From the NCBI GenBank assembly GCA_017462565.1, contig JAFTQW010000040.1, positions 62,001 to 126,000 of the forward strand: 64,000 nucleotides of DNA, in the 5' to 3' direction. Source of the stretch: Ruminococcus sp. (GTDB taxonomy: Bacteria > Bacillota > Clostridia > Oscillospirales > Ruminococcaceae). The notes under the pieces are model-generated. The model was not told the DNA's origin and searched no databases. It saw nothing but the letters and a program-made list of their open reading frames with translations. Below, piece after piece: positions 1-9,387 of the stretch; the stretch's first letter is position 1, and each line of letters begins with the position of its first letter. Both the position numbers and the translations under genes were made by a program.

Positions 1-1
1 A

Positions 2-850
2 TTTGAAACTGTTGATATAACCATAGATTCACAGAAAATCGTTTCATGCGTCTATCGTGTTCACCAAAAGGGGTGGGATTACGGCAAGAGCATGATCGTT
101 GATATTCTTCGTGGCAGCCGCAATGAAAAACTCTGTTCACTCGGTTTTGATAAACTTTCAACATACGGCATCATGGCGGAAGTTTCAGCTTCAAGAATAC
201 GTTCCGAAATTGATTATCTCGTCATGAACGGTTACCTTATGCTCACTGATTCCGATTTTCCTCAGCTTTGCCTTTCTTCTAAATCAGTAAAAATCCTTAA
301 AGAAAAAATTCCTGTGAGCATGAAGCTCCCCATTGAGAAATCTCCAAAGGACAAGCGTAAAACCGATGACAAATTCTACGCCAATGATCCTCTTTTTGCC
401 GAACTTCGTTCTCTTCGCAGTAAATTCGCAAGTAAGGAAAAAGTTCCGGCTTACATAGTTTTCGGTGACGCCGCTCTTCGTGATATGTGCAGAAAACTCC
501 CGACCACAAGAGAACAGTTTCTCAATGTTTCCGGAGTCGGAAGAAGCAAGGCTGATAAGTACAGCGATGCCTTCTGCGAAGTGATTTCCGAATACATAAA
601 AAACAATCCCGATGCGGAGAAAGCTCCTGATGGCGAGGTGAGCTATCTTGAAAGTCAGCTTGCCAGTTTTCGTGAACACGCTGTCGGCACAACTGCTCTT
701 CCAAAGCCCAAGCCATGGACTGAAAGCGAAGAAGGTCAGCTTGCCAAAGAATTTAACGCTGGTAAATGTATTGCTGAAATCGCACAAATTCACAAACGCA
801 CTAACGGTGCGATACGTTCAAGACTAAAGAAAATGGGAATTTTAACATAA
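2..850 (+). CDS. recQ: ATP-dependent DNA helicase RecQ, C-terminal part (5' truncated by window edge)
   Basis: The reading frame is open from base 2, so only the last 282 residues are visible; the helicase core lies outside. The visible part begins inside the RQC winged-helix domain (roughly residues 1-105, with RGSRNEKL and LSTYG motifs), which binds duplex DNA at forks. An HRDC domain follows at about 133-200 (FAELRSLRSKFA ... VSGVGRSKADKYSDAF). The last 45 residues form a helix-turn-helix-like tail (TESEEGQLAKEF ... GAIRSRLKKMGI), a common end of clostridial RecQ. RecQ unwinds DNA 3' to 5' in recombination repair. It converges on the DUF3021 gene with about 55 bases between them and no clear terminator. 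Confidence 0.9.
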   Translation, partial: FETVDITIDSQKIVSCVYRVHQKGWDYGKSMIVDILRGSRNEKLCSLGFDKLSTYGIMAEVSASRIRSEIDYLVMNGYLMLTDSDFPQLCLSSKSVKILKEKIPVSMKLPIEKSPKDKRKTDDKFYANDPLFAELRSLRSKFASKEKVPAYIVFGDAALRDMCRKLPTTREQFLNVSGVGRSKADKYSDAFCEVISEYIKNNPDAEKAPDGEVSYLESQLASFREHAVGTTALPKPKPWTESEEGQLAKEFNAGKCIAEIAQIHKRTNGAIRSRLKKMGILT

Positions 851-906
851 AAGATACATCAAATAAATTTATCGGCCTTTTCAGTATTAATATATAATTA
901 ATAACT

Positions 907-1365
907 TCATCTTTTTGTTTTATATAAATTCTCATTCATTTTCTTTACGCTATGCTTACCGATAATAAATTGAATTATCCAAATTACTATGAAAATCAAT
1001 GCAAAAATCCCAAAGTAACTTAAGAATCCTATAACACTGTGTTCCATCCAGTATGTCAGATATGCAATCGGCATCATTATTACAGAAACAATTATAAAGT
1101 AAATTCCTGTCTGCTTTACAATACCCCAATGTTCTATTTCCCATATTACTGAGCTTGCCGCATATCCTGCGCCCAGAAATCCGCACAGAACAGCTTGCAG
1201 AATAACTGCATTTATCTCCTTATCCATTAAATCTGTCAGCTCAGGCACACAGGGCGAGTAATAACCATTTCCCATAACAAGAGAAATAAATATGGTTATA
1301 ATATATCCAATTGCTATTCCGAGAGGAAATCCTATCATACTTCGTAACAATATTTTTTTTTTCAT
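907..1365 (-). CDS. DUF3021 family membrane protein
   Basis: A 152-residue polytopic membrane protein with four hydrophobic segments (about 8-30, 50-70, 85-105 and 115-138) and a basic C-terminus, matching the DUF3021 pattern. It begins 12 bases after a LytTR regulator gene and shares its promoter. LytTR proteins are often paired with a small membrane protein that restrains them, as in streptococcal HdrRM and BrsRM. A similar inhibitor role here is inference from the arrangement. A purine-rich GGAGGAAAAATT precedes the ATG. Confidence 0.75.
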   Translation of the reverse strand: MKKKILLRSMIGFPLGIAIGYIITIFISLVMGNGYYSPCVPELTDLMDKEINAVILQAVLCGFLGAGYAASSVIWEIEHWGIVKQTGIYFIIVSVIMMPIAYLTYWMEHSVIGFLSYFGIFALIFIVIWIIQFIIGKHSVKKMNENLYKTKR

Positions 1366-1377
1366 AATTTTTCCTCC

Positions 1378-1818
1378 TTATATGCCCAATATTTTTTTAA
1401 TTTTAGAAACGTATCGCCTTGATACATATGTCGTTTGCCCATTTAATAATTTTACGCAAATTGTGCCTGTAATGCTCAGATCAAAGTTATTGACCTTTTT
1501 AAGATTGATGATCTCAGAGTTTGAAATTCGTACAAACTGATGAGAATTCAGTTTATTTTCTATCTCATACAATCTTAGGCGCAGAATGTATTCACCATTA
1601 TCTGTTACAGCAAAATTTTTTCCTGAATTTGCATAAATTCTTATAATATCTGATTGTTCAAGAACCTCAAGCTTGTTATCTTTAATTCCTGAAATTATTT
1701 GCGGAACGTTTTCTGAAAGCTTATCCATAATATTTTTTATTTCTTCTGTCATGGAATCGGTCATTATTATTACGATTGGTTCAGTACATGAACTGTCGAT
1801 TTTTAATTCGATCTGCAT
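1378..1818 (-). CDS. LytTR-family DNA-binding transcriptional regulator
   Basis: A 146-residue protein with no receiver domain. The C-terminal two thirds (about 50-145) is a LytTR domain: IIRIYANSGKNFAVTDNG, then RLYEIENKL and the typical FVRISNSEIINLKKV strand, ending SRRYVSKIKKILG. The N-terminal 45 residues resemble the short leader of stand-alone LytTR regulators. LytTR domains bind paired direct repeats in promoters and often autoregulate. It is first in a two-gene operon with the DUF3021 gene, behind a consensus promoter. An AAGGAGG ribosome site lies 8-9 bases before the start. Confidence 0.9.
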   Translation of the reverse strand: MQIELKIDSSCTEPIVIIMTDSMTEEIKNIMDKLSENVPQIISGIKDNKLEVLEQSDIIRIYANSGKNFAVTDNGEYILRLRLYEIENKLNSHQFVRISNSEIINLKKVNNFDLSITGTICVKLLNGQTTYVSRRYVSKIKKILGI

Positions 1819-1841
1819 TACATCAGCCTCCTTAATTTGGT

Positions 1842-1870
1842 ATTATATATAAAATAAATGCTGCTGTCAA
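1842..1870 (-). promoter_or_regulatory. Promoter of the LytTR-DUF3021 operon
   Basis: On the minus strand there is TTGACA (1870-1865), a 17-base spacer and TATAAT (1847-1842), a perfect sigma-A type match. The -10 lies about 23 bases before the LytTR start codon, so the leader is very short. Confidence 0.85.
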
Positions 1871-1910
1871 CAATTTTTCGATAATCGGTATTTTTTGCAA
1901 TATAAGTGGT

Positions 1911-1939
1911 AAAAAAAAAGAGCTTACAAATGTAAGCTC
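1911..1939 (-). terminator. Rho-independent terminator after the transketolase genes
   Basis: Arms GAGCTTAC (1920-1927) and GTAAGCTC (1932-1939) enclose a 4-base loop. On the minus strand they are followed by nine T residues (1919-1911). It ends the transketolase transcript just before the LytTR promoter. Confidence 0.85.
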
Positions 1940-1955
1940 CTTTTTTATCATAAAA

Positions 1956-2903
1956 TTATTTAAACTTTACAGCCTTTTTAACTTTTGACACGATGTTTTC
2001 TGCGGAAAGGCCAAATTCTTTCAGAAGATCTACAGCCGGACCGGAATGTCCGAACTCGTCGTTAACACCGATCTTTACAACCGGAACAGGACAGCACTCC
2101 GTTACAGCTTCTGCTACAGCAGAACCAAGTCCGCCGATAACGCTGTGCTCTTCAGCCGTCACGATAACCCCTGTTTCCTTTGCACACTTGCAGATAAGCT
2201 CTTTATCAAGCGGCTTGATCGTATGGATATTGACAACTCTTGCCGATATACCGTCATTTTCAAGTAAAGCGGCAGCTTCAAGAGCTTCGTTTACCATAAG
2301 TCCGGTTGCAACGATAGTAACATCGCTTCCGTTCTTCATAACAACGCCCTTGCCAAGCTCGAATTTGTAGGTTTCTCTATCATTTACCACCGGAACTGCC
2401 AGACGTCCGAAACGCATATATACCGGTCCATTAAAATCAAGCGCAGCTCTTATTGCGGCACGAGCTTCAACATCATCGCAGGGATTGATTATAGTCATTC
2501 CGGGAATAGTTCTCATAAGAGCAATATCCTCGTTGCACTGGTGAGTTGCACCGTCCTCGCCGACTGAAATTCCCGCATGAGTTGCACCTATTTTAACGTT
2601 CAGGTGGGGATAGCCGATAGAATTTCTTACGATTTCGTAAGCTCTTCCGGCAGCGAACATAGCAAATGTGCTTGCAAACGGAATTTTTCCGCAGGCTGCA
2701 AGTCCTGCCGCAACCCCCATCATGTTGGCTTCTGCAATTCCGCAGTCGAAGAAGCGCTCAGGATAGGCTTTTTTAAAGATTCCGGTCTTGGTTGCAGCCG
2801 CCAGATCGGCATCGAGAACAACAAGATCTTTATACTCCTCGGCAAGCTCTTTCAGCGTTTCGCCATAGCTTTCTCTGGTAGCTTTTTTCATAACTTCTGC
2901 CAT
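1956..2903 (-). CDS. Transketolase, C-terminal subunit
   Basis: A 315-residue protein that is the second half of a split transketolase: the pyrimidine-binding domain (about 1-165, with FASTFAMFAAGRAYE and EANMMGVAAGLA) and the C-terminal transketolase domain (about 185-310, VVTAEEHSVIGGLG). Together with the N-terminal subunit encoded just upstream it moves two-carbon units in the non-oxidative pentose phosphate pathway using thiamine diphosphate. The two genes are separated by 4 bases, which fits co-translation and a heteromeric enzyme. Split transketolases are common in Clostridia. A hairpin terminator follows. Confidence 0.93.
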   Translation of the reverse strand: MAEVMKKATRESYGETLKELAEEYKDLVVLDADLAAATKTGIFKKAYPERFFDCGIAEANMMGVAAGLAACGKIPFASTFAMFAAGRAYEIVRNSIGYPHLNVKIGATHAGISVGEDGATHQCNEDIALMRTIPGMTIINPCDDVEARAAIRAALDFNGPVYMRFGRLAVPVVNDRETYKFELGKGVVMKNGSDVTIVATGLMVNEALEAAALLENDGISARVVNIHTIKPLDKELICKCAKETGVIVTAEEHSVIGGLGSAVAEAVTECCPVPVVKIGVNDEFGHSGPAVDLLKEFGLSAENIVSKVKKAVKFK

Positions 2904-2907
2904 TACC

Positions 2908-3747
2908 TTAGTCCTCCAATTCCTTTAACTGCGCATTAAGCTCTTCCATAGCCTGTGCGTACTGTTCTTTATTAGGAGCAGTTCCGTGCCAGCCTACCTG
3001 ATTTTCCATGAATGAAACACCCTTGCCCTTAACGCTCTTCTGAATGATAGCAACCGGCTTATCCGTTATCTTTTCAGCTTCGGTAAAGGCTCTGTCAATA
3101 TCATCGAAATCGTGAGCGTCCATTGTTATAACGTGCCAGCCGAAAGCGGCAAATTTATCTGTAATAGGCTCAGGAGAACAAACCTCCGTAATAGGTCCGT
3201 CAATTTGCAGACCATTATTGTCAACAATAGCAACAAGATTTCCAAGACCGTAATGAGCCGCAAACATTGCCGCTTCCCAAACCTGTCCTTCCTCGATTTC
3301 ACCGTCGCCGAGAATTGCGTAGACATTATAAGATTTATTGTCGATCTTTCCTGCAAGAGCCATTCCGCAGGCAGCGGAAATTCCCTGTCCGAGAGAGCCG
3401 CTGGACATATCAACTCCGGGAATGTGAATGCACGGATGTCCCTGTAAGAGTGCGCCGATATGACGGAGCGATTTAATCTCCTCTTCCGGGAAATAACCTT
3501 TCTGCGCAAGAACAGAGTAAAGCGCCGGAGCAGTATGTCCCTTAGAAAGCACAAGACGGTCTCTTTCAGGATTTTCCGGATCATTGATGTCAACATTCAT
3601 TTTATTGAAATAAAGATATGTGAGGGTGTCGCTTATTGAAAGCGAACCGCCGGGATGTCCCGATTTAGCGTTATAAGTGCCCTCGATAACGCCCATTCTC
3701 ACTTTGCAGGCAGTTTTCTGCAAAGACTTTTTGATAGATTCGTCCAT
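2908..3747 (-). CDS. Transketolase, N-terminal subunit
   Basis: A 279-residue thiamine diphosphate-binding half of a split transketolase. It shows the substrate/cofactor loop SGHPGGSLS (about residue 30), the GDGEIEEGQVWEA thiamine-diphosphate motif (about 150) and DNNGLQIDG, a Mg/diphosphate site. I start it at the ATG whose SD GGAGG is 5 bases upstream; an in-frame longer reading from 3852 lacks a site and overlaps the upstream gene. It is followed after 4 bases by the C-terminal subunit gene. Confidence 0.93.
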   Translation of the reverse strand: MDESIKKSLQKTACKVRMGVIEGTYNAKSGHPGGSLSISDTLTYLYFNKMNVDINDPENPERDRLVLSKGHTAPALYSVLAQKGYFPEEEIKSLRHIGALLQGHPCIHIPGVDMSSGSLGQGISAACGMALAGKIDNKSYNVYAILGDGEIEEGQVWEAAMFAAHYGLGNLVAIVDNNGLQIDGPITEVCSPEPITDKFAAFGWHVITMDAHDFDDIDRAFTEAEKITDKPVAIIQKSVKGKGVSFMENQVGWHGTAPNKEQYAQAMEELNAQLKELED

Positions 3748-3800
3748 AATAACCTCCATATATAATTCAGCCGCATAGCAACTGGTTTTATTTATTCTGA

Positions 3801-4262
3801 TCAAAGTCTTTTTATCGGAAAAAACATATAATTTTTTCCTGTCTGTGTACAAGTAAAATCATGAACAGCGCCCGCTAATTCAATATCATTATCTTTCATA
3901 TATTGAATAACCTGCAAAAATGTGTCGTCTTCTTCACATTCAGCATAGATATACTCATACCCCGGAATGATCCATTTTGTCCATCCCTCAGGCGCTTCTG
4001 AATCGTTATTGCACTCCATGCCAGCAAGATAAAGTCCTTCATTAAAGTTTTTCCACGGCTTGAAAGAACGTGAAAAATCGGACATTGCTCCCCATATTCC
4101 GGCTATATTTCCATTTTCATCTTTCTTTGCCAAATGCTGAATTTCTCCGGCATGAGCATTCGCCTCAGTCCATAATCTTTGAATAAATCCGTTTCCTTCT
4201 GATGAAGAACCCTCTTTTCCAATAACAGCAAACGATTCCTTTGTACACTTTTGAATCTTCAT
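3801..4262 (-). CDS. GyrI-like (AraC-type effector-binding) small protein
   Basis: A 153-residue protein resembling the stand-alone GyrI-like/AraC effector-binding fold: an N-terminal sensor half, GLYLAGMECN in the middle and a WTKWIIPGYEYIYAECEE segment typical of the family's second strand pair. Such proteins bind small hydrophobic or cationic molecules, and some act on them. Two further GyrI-like genes occur at 58.9 and 60.1 kb. It lies between the HAD phosphatase and transketolase genes on the same strand (18 and 53 bases). The ligand cannot be told from sequence. Confidence 0.7.
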   Translation of the reverse strand: MKIQKCTKESFAVIGKEGSSSEGNGFIQRLWTEANAHAGEIQHLAKKDENGNIAGIWGAMSDFSRSFKPWKNFNEGLYLAGMECNNDSEAPEGWTKWIIPGYEYIYAECEEDDTFLQVIQYMKDNDIELAGAVHDFTCTQTGKNYMFFPIKRL

Positions 4263-4280
4263 ATTTATCTCCGTAAAAAT

Positions 4281-5105
4281 TTACAAATTATTTATGATAT
4301 GATTTATCAACTCAGCAACTGCGCCCTCGTCATTAGTTTTCTTAAGAACGAGATCAGACGCTTTTTTCACTGATTCTTCGGCATTTGCAGGACACGCGCC
4401 AAAGTCGGCTTCACGAATCATTTCGATGTCGTTGTCGAAATCGCCGATAGCCACGAATTTAAAATCTGTCATTCCGTCAAGCCTGCGGTAATTTGAAAGA
4501 GCAGAACCCTTGCTTACTCCCACGGGAAGCATCTCATAAAACATCTCTGACGACTTCACAAAGCTGACAGTTTCGTAATTTTTCTGCCGAATGAGTATCT
4601 CTATGTATTCCATATCCTCCGGAGCCATTGCAAACAGTACTTTAAGCCATTCACCCTCCGGAATTTCATCAAGAGTGGAATAAAACGGAGTGATTCCACA
4701 AAGTTTTGTGTGAAGCTTCTGATAATCGTTGTTGCGGAAAACGTAAGTTCCGTCCAGCTTTAAAACCTCTCCGCCGGCATCAGGCATGGCTTCAAGAAGC
4801 CCTTTGGCTATATTCCGGCATTCATCAGGAAGAGGATGTGTATACAATGCGTCCCCGGAACTGTAATCGTAAATCGCCGCGCCGTTATACAGGATAACAG
4901 GCATATTCAGTTTCAAAGCGGCACGATACTGCTCAAATGCCTGTAACGTGCGCCCTGTAGCAACTGTAAAATGACCTCCGAGATGTGTAAAACGCTGAAT
5001 CGCAGCCAAATCGACCTCATTAATAAGCTTTTTTGAATTAAGCAGCGTTCCGTCCATATCACTAAGCAGCACAATTTTAGATATATCTTCAAACAAATTT
5101 CTCAC
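4281..5105 (-). CDS. Cof-type HAD-IIB family phosphatase
   Basis: A 274-residue haloacid dehalogenase-superfamily hydrolase. Motif I is DMDGTLLNS (about residues 16-24), motif II is the threonine in FTVATGRT, motif III is the lysine in GVSKGSAL, and motif IV is GDFDNDIEM. The C2B-type cap lies between motifs II and III, as in Cof/YidA sugar-phosphate phosphatases; the substrate cannot be predicted. The start is a GTG 4 bases after the rluA-type stop. A TTG four codons later is an alternative. Confidence 0.88.
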   Translation of the reverse strand: MRNLFEDISKIVLLSDMDGTLLNSKKLINEVDLAAIQRFTHLGGHFTVATGRTLQAFEQYRAALKLNMPVILYNGAAIYDYSSGDALYTHPLPDECRNIAKGLLEAMPDAGGEVLKLDGTYVFRNNDYQKLHTKLCGITPFYSTLDEIPEGEWLKVLFAMAPEDMEYIEILIRQKNYETVSFVKSSEMFYEMLPVGVSKGSALSNYRRLDGMTDFKFVAIGDFDNDIEMIREADFGACPANAEESVKKASDLVLKKTNDEGAVAELINHIINNL

Positions 5106-5108
5106 CGC

Positions 5109-6023
5109 CTACATTTTTTCAAGCTTATTCAAAATCGAAGAAAAATACTCCGGAAGCTCGCTCGTAAATTCCATATATTTACCGCTTGACGGATGAATAA
5201 AGCCTATTTTACGGGCATGAAGGCACTGTCCGTCAATTCCCTTATATGACTTTCCATAAACATCGTCGCCCAGAACCGGATGACCTATATACGCAAGATG
5301 AACTCTTATCTGATGTGTTCTTCCGGTTTCCAGTCTCAGACGAACGTGAGCATATCCCCCGTATTGCCGCAAAACGCTGTAATGAGTGACCGCATTCCTC
5401 GAATTTTCCTGCGTTACGCACATTTTCTTTCTGTCGGTTTTGTGCCGTCCTATAGGAGCGTCGATAGTTCCCTCGGACTCCTTGAAGTAGCCTGCGGCTA
5501 CCGCTTCGTATTCACGTGTAAAACTATGCGCCTTGATCTGTTCCGCCAGTTTAACATGAGCCGAATCCGTTTTTGCAACGATAAGCAAGCCGCTGGTATT
5601 TTTGTCTATTCTGTGGACAATTCCGGGACGGATAACCCCATTTATCCCCGATAGGCTATCTCCGCAGTGATGAAGCAGAGCGTTGACCAGAGTTCCGTTA
5701 TAATTTCCGTGCGCCGGATGAACGACCATTCCTTTCGGCTTATTTACAACAAGAAGTTCACTGTCCTCATAAACAATATCAAGCGGAATATCCTCCGGCA
5801 AAGCGTCCATCGGCTGAGGTTCAGGAATTTCAACTGAAATTTGCTCACCGCCATGAATCTTATAATTTTTTCCGGAATGTTTTCCGTCCACAAGAACTAA
5901 ACCATTTAAAATCAGTCCTTGAACTGCGCTCCGAGAAAGCTGAGCAATATTGTCCGAAATAAATTTGTCAATTCTTTTTCCGGAATCATTGTCGGAAGCA
6001 GTCAGAATAAGATCTTCACTCAT
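5109..6023 (-). CDS. RluA-family rRNA pseudouridine synthase (RluD-like)
   Basis: About 304 residues: an N-terminal S4 RNA-binding domain (about 12-75, RIDKFISDNIAQLSRSAVQ) and a catalytic domain with the HRIDKNTSGLL motif carrying the active-site Asp, plus GRTHQIRVHLAYIGHPVLGD. It isomerises uridine in large-subunit rRNA. Three ATGs are close together (6038, 6029, 6023). I prefer 6023, because the GAGG inside the lspA tail is then 9 bases away. The gene overlaps the lspA stop by a few bases, suggesting translational coupling. The lspA-rluD pair is widely conserved. Confidence 0.9.
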   Translation of the reverse strand: MSEDLILTASDNDSGKRIDKFISDNIAQLSRSAVQGLILNGLVLVDGKHSGKNYKIHGGEQISVEIPEPQPMDALPEDIPLDIVYEDSELLVVNKPKGMVVHPAHGNYNGTLVNALLHHCGDSLSGINGVIRPGIVHRIDKNTSGLLIVAKTDSAHVKLAEQIKAHSFTREYEAVAAGYFKESEGTIDAPIGRHKTDRKKMCVTQENSRNAVTHYSVLRQYGGYAHVRLRLETGRTHQIRVHLAYIGHPVLGDDVYGKSYKGIDGQCLHARKIGFIHPSSGKYMEFTSELPEYFSSILNKLEKM

Positions 6024-6537
6024 TTTCATCAGCCTCATTTTTCATTGCTGCCGACTCCTGTTTGAGTCTTTTCTCAATCTTGGGATCTATAAAAATTCCA
6101 TAAACCAAAAGCAGGATAAAAGCGATCGTCACGCAGATATCTGCAAAATTAAAAATCGCAAATCTGAACGGCTTGAACTCAAACATATCAACTACATATC
6201 CGAAGCGGATACGGTCGATAATATTGCCGATTCCTCCGGCAACAAAGAGTGAAACGGCTGTGCTAAGCAGTTTAGAGCGTTTCAGGAACTTGAACATAGC
6301 AACAATCCCGACAGCGATAACTATTGCCGTAAAGCCGATAAGAAACCACCTCTGACCTGACATACTGCCAAAAATAGCACCGTCGTTTTCAAGATAAGTC
6401 AAATCAAAAATTTCGGTTTTTCCAAAGCGGATGAAGTCAATACTCCCCTTCGGCTGAAGGGAATGAATCGCCCAGTATTTGATTATCTGATCGATTCCGA
6501 TAAGGGCAATTACCATTGCCGTAAGCAGAATAGCCAC
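6016..6537 (-). CDS. lspA: Lipoprotein signal peptidase (signal peptidase II)
   Basis: A 173-residue aspartyl protease of the inner membrane that cleaves prolipoprotein signal peptides after lipidation. Four membrane segments are visible. The conserved blocks GGIGNIIDRIRFGYVVDMF and FNFADICVTIAF each carry one of the catalytic aspartates. The start is GTG with AAGGA 9 bases upstream. The two lipoproteins at 20.9-23.6 kb would be substrates. The C-terminal tail is charged and overlaps the downstream pseudouridine synthase start. Confidence 0.94.
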   Translation of the reverse strand: MAILLTAMVIALIGIDQIIKYWAIHSLQPKGSIDFIRFGKTEIFDLTYLENDGAIFGSMSGQRWFLIGFTAIVIAVGIVAMFKFLKRSKLLSTAVSLFVAGGIGNIIDRIRFGYVVDMFEFKPFRFAIFNFADICVTIAFILLLVYGIFIDPKIEKRLKQESAAMKNEADENE

Positions 6538-6607
6538 TAAAAATTTGTCCTTTCAAGTAAATAATACGCCTGCCGCCATATCTTGACAGCAGGCAATATT
6601 GTTATAA

Positions 6608-9379
6608 TTACGCCTCAATTGCTATCGCACATCTCTGACAAAGTGTGGGATGCTCATGATTTTCGCCTACATACTTTGAATAGCGCCAGCAGCGTTCGCA
6701 CTTTCCGCCCTCTGCCTTTGCAACCTCAAACACAGTCTCGCCGTCATTTTTTTCAATTTCAACATCGGAAACAATAAGAATTTCTGCAAGCTGCTTTGCA
6801 AGATCAGAATATCTTTCAAAATCAGCCTCGCTGCTCTTGATGATAATTTTAGCCTCAAGAGATTTACCGATTACCTTTTCGTTTCTTGCATCCTCAAGAG
6901 CCTTGTTAGCTGATTCACGAGCAGCATAGATAAAGTTCCATTTATCAATAAACTCTTCACTGAACTCAATACCGGACTTTTCAGGCATCTGATTCAGGAA
7001 AACGCTTTCAGTATCGTCCGCAGAAGTATGCGGCATGAACTGCCAGATTTCCTCAGCGGTAAAGGAAATGATAGGAGCGGCAAGTCTTGCTACTGCGCTG
7101 AGAATGCGGTACATAGCGGTCTGAGCAGCACGGCGCAGCTCGGAATCCTCTTTTTCGCAGTAAAGTCTGTCCTTGATAATATCGAGGTAGAAATTCGACA
7201 TATCAATTACACAGAAGTTATGGATTGCATGGAATGCGATATGGAAATCAAAAGCCTGATAGCCCTCGTTCACCTTGTCGATGAGAGCGTCAAGACGCAT
7301 AAGCGCCCATTTATCGAGTTCTGTGAGCTTATCGTCAGAAACACTGTCTGTATCCGGGTTAAATCCATTGCCGTTGCCAAGATTTCCAAGGATGAATCTT
7401 GCAGTATTTCTGATTTTCTTATAAGCGTCAGAAAGCTGGCTGAGGATAGTTTTGGAAATTCTGATATCAGAATGATAATCGGAAGAAGCTACCCACAAAC
7501 GAAGAATATCTGCACCGTACTGATCGGTTATCTCACTTGGGTCAATTCCGTTTCCGAGGGACTTATGCATAGTTTTGCCCTCGCCGTCAACGACCCAGCC
7601 ATGTGTGCAAACAGCCTTATACGGAGCTTTTCCCTTGTAAACAACAGATGTGAGAAGCGACGACTGGAACCAGCCTCTATACTGATCTGCACCCTCGAGA
7701 TAAAGGTCCGCCGGCCATGAAAGGCTGTCAAATTCGTCCATAACGGCTGTATGGGAAACACCGCTGTCGAACCATACGTCCATAATGTCGTATTCCTTAG
7801 TAAATTCACTGCATCCGCATTCGCACTTAACGCTTGCCGGGATGAATTCGGAAGCTTCTCTTGTCCACCATGCATCAGAACCTTCCTTGCGGAAAAGATC
7901 GGCTATTGCGGAAATTGTTTCGTCATTAACGATTGGCTTACCGCAGTCCTTGCAGTAAACGATCGGGATCGGAACGCCCCATGTTCTCTGACGTGAAATG
8001 CACCAGTCACTTCTGTCACGAACCATGCCCTTGATTCTGTCCTCGCCCCACTCGGGAATCCACTGAACTTCTTCGATAGCCTTGATAGCTTCGTCCTTGA
8101 AATCGTTTACGGAACAGAACCACTGTTCTGTTGCACGGTAGATGATAGGACTGTTGCATCTCCAGCAGTGCGGATACTGGTGGACGATCTTCTGAGTTGC
8201 AAGCATTGCTCCAACCTCTGTAAGCTTAGCGGCGATAGCCTTGTTTGCGGTCTCGGTGTCCATTCCCTCGAATTCGCCAGCTTCGGCGGTCTGTCTGCCC
8301 TTTGCGTCAACACAAACGATTATGCCGATATCATCGTAATTCTTGCAAACCTCGAAGTCCTCAACACCATAGCCGGGGGCAGTATGAACGCATCCTGTAC
8401 CGCTTTCAAGCGTCACGTGATCGCCGACAATGATCGGTGACGGACGGTCGTAAAGCGGATGCTTTGTCTTCATTCCCTCAAGCTCTGCGCCTGTGAAGAT
8501 TCCCTCTGTTGTATATTCAGTGATTCCGGCTGTTTCCATTGTCGTTTTAACAAGCTCTTCAGCCATAACGTAATACTCGTCGCCAACGTGAACGAGAGTG
8601 TAGTTATACTCCGGACCGAGACAGATAGCAAGGTTTCCAGGGATAGTCCATGTTGTGGTAGTCCAGATAACGAAATAAATTTTGGATGTATCAAGTCCCA
8701 TACCGGAAAAAATTCCCTTATCATCGGTAACATTGAACTTTACATAAATAGAGTAGCATGGATCGTTTGAATATTCAATCTCAGCTTCTGCAAGAGCTGT
8801 GTTGCAGTCGGGACACCAGTAAACTGGTTTAAGTCCTTTATACATATAGCCCCGTTTAGCCATTTCGCCGAATACCTCAACCTGTCTTGCCTCAAATTCA
8901 GGACGAAGTGTGAGATACGGATAATCGTAATCGCCGATAGTACCGAGTCTCTTGAACTGTTTCATCTGGTTCTGAACGTGCATCATTGCAAAATCATGGC
9001 AATGCTTTCTAAGCTCTACAGGCGAAATTGCTCCGTTTTCAACGCCAATAGACTTCATTGCCTTCAGCTCGATAGGAAGACCGTGCGTATCCCAGCCCGG
9101 AACATAAGGAGCGCAGAATCCGCTCATATTCTTATATTTAACAATGAAATCCTTTAAAGTTTTGTTAAGAGCCGTTCCAAGATGAATTTCACCGTTGGCA
9201 TACGGAGGTCCATCGTGAAGAATATAGCTTTTCTTACCCTTATTCTTCTCAATCATCTTGTAGTAAAGTCTTTCTTTTTCCCACTTTTCGAGCATTTCAG
9301 GCTCTCTTTTAGGAAGATTTCCTCTCATAGGAAAATCTGTTTTCGGTAAATTTAAGGTGTTATTATAATCCTGCGCCAT
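6608..9379 (-). CDS. ileS: Isoleucyl-tRNA synthetase
   Basis: A 923-residue class I aminoacyl-tRNA synthetase that charges tRNA-Ile. The HIGH motif appears in YANGEIHLGTALN and the KMSKS loop as GKTMHKSLGN, a variant seen in Bacillota. The editing domain lies between them, and the C-terminus has a zinc-finger CERCW ... CQRC. I chose the ATG at 9379 because the protein then begins MAQDYNNTLNLP, the family's usual start. A longer TTG reading to 9427 would run through a leader hairpin. It follows divIVA, as in many Bacillota. No T-box signature was evident in the 80-base leader. Confidence 0.96.
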   Translation of the reverse strand: MAQDYNNTLNLPKTDFPMRGNLPKREPEMLEKWEKERLYYKMIEKNKGKKSYILHDGPPYANGEIHLGTALNKTLKDFIVKYKNMSGFCAPYVPGWDTHGLPIELKAMKSIGVENGAISPVELRKHCHDFAMMHVQNQMKQFKRLGTIGDYDYPYLTLRPEFEARQVEVFGEMAKRGYMYKGLKPVYWCPDCNTALAEAEIEYSNDPCYSIYVKFNVTDDKGIFSGMGLDTSKIYFVIWTTTTWTIPGNLAICLGPEYNYTLVHVGDEYYVMAEELVKTTMETAGITEYTTEGIFTGAELEGMKTKHPLYDRPSPIIVGDHVTLESGTGCVHTAPGYGVEDFEVCKNYDDIGIIVCVDAKGRQTAEAGEFEGMDTETANKAIAAKLTEVGAMLATQKIVHQYPHCWRCNSPIIYRATEQWFCSVNDFKDEAIKAIEEVQWIPEWGEDRIKGMVRDRSDWCISRQRTWGVPIPIVYCKDCGKPIVNDETISAIADLFRKEGSDAWWTREASEFIPASVKCECGCSEFTKEYDIMDVWFDSGVSHTAVMDEFDSLSWPADLYLEGADQYRGWFQSSLLTSVVYKGKAPYKAVCTHGWVVDGEGKTMHKSLGNGIDPSEITDQYGADILRLWVASSDYHSDIRISKTILSQLSDAYKKIRNTARFILGNLGNGNGFNPDTDSVSDDKLTELDKWALMRLDALIDKVNEGYQAFDFHIAFHAIHNFCVIDMSNFYLDIIKDRLYCEKEDSELRRAAQTAMYRILSAVARLAAPIISFTAEEIWQFMPHTSADDTESVFLNQMPEKSGIEFSEEFIDKWNFIYAARESANKALEDARNEKVIGKSLEAKIIIKSSEADFERYSDLAKQLAEILIVSDVEIEKNDGETVFEVAKAEGGKCERCWRYSKYVGENHEHPTLCQRCAIAIEA

Positions 9380-9387
9380 TTTTCCTT

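Noticed and set aside
7028-7720. A 230-codon plus-strand frame inside ileS
   Set aside because: It is antisense to ileS, which is fully supported by motifs along its whole length.
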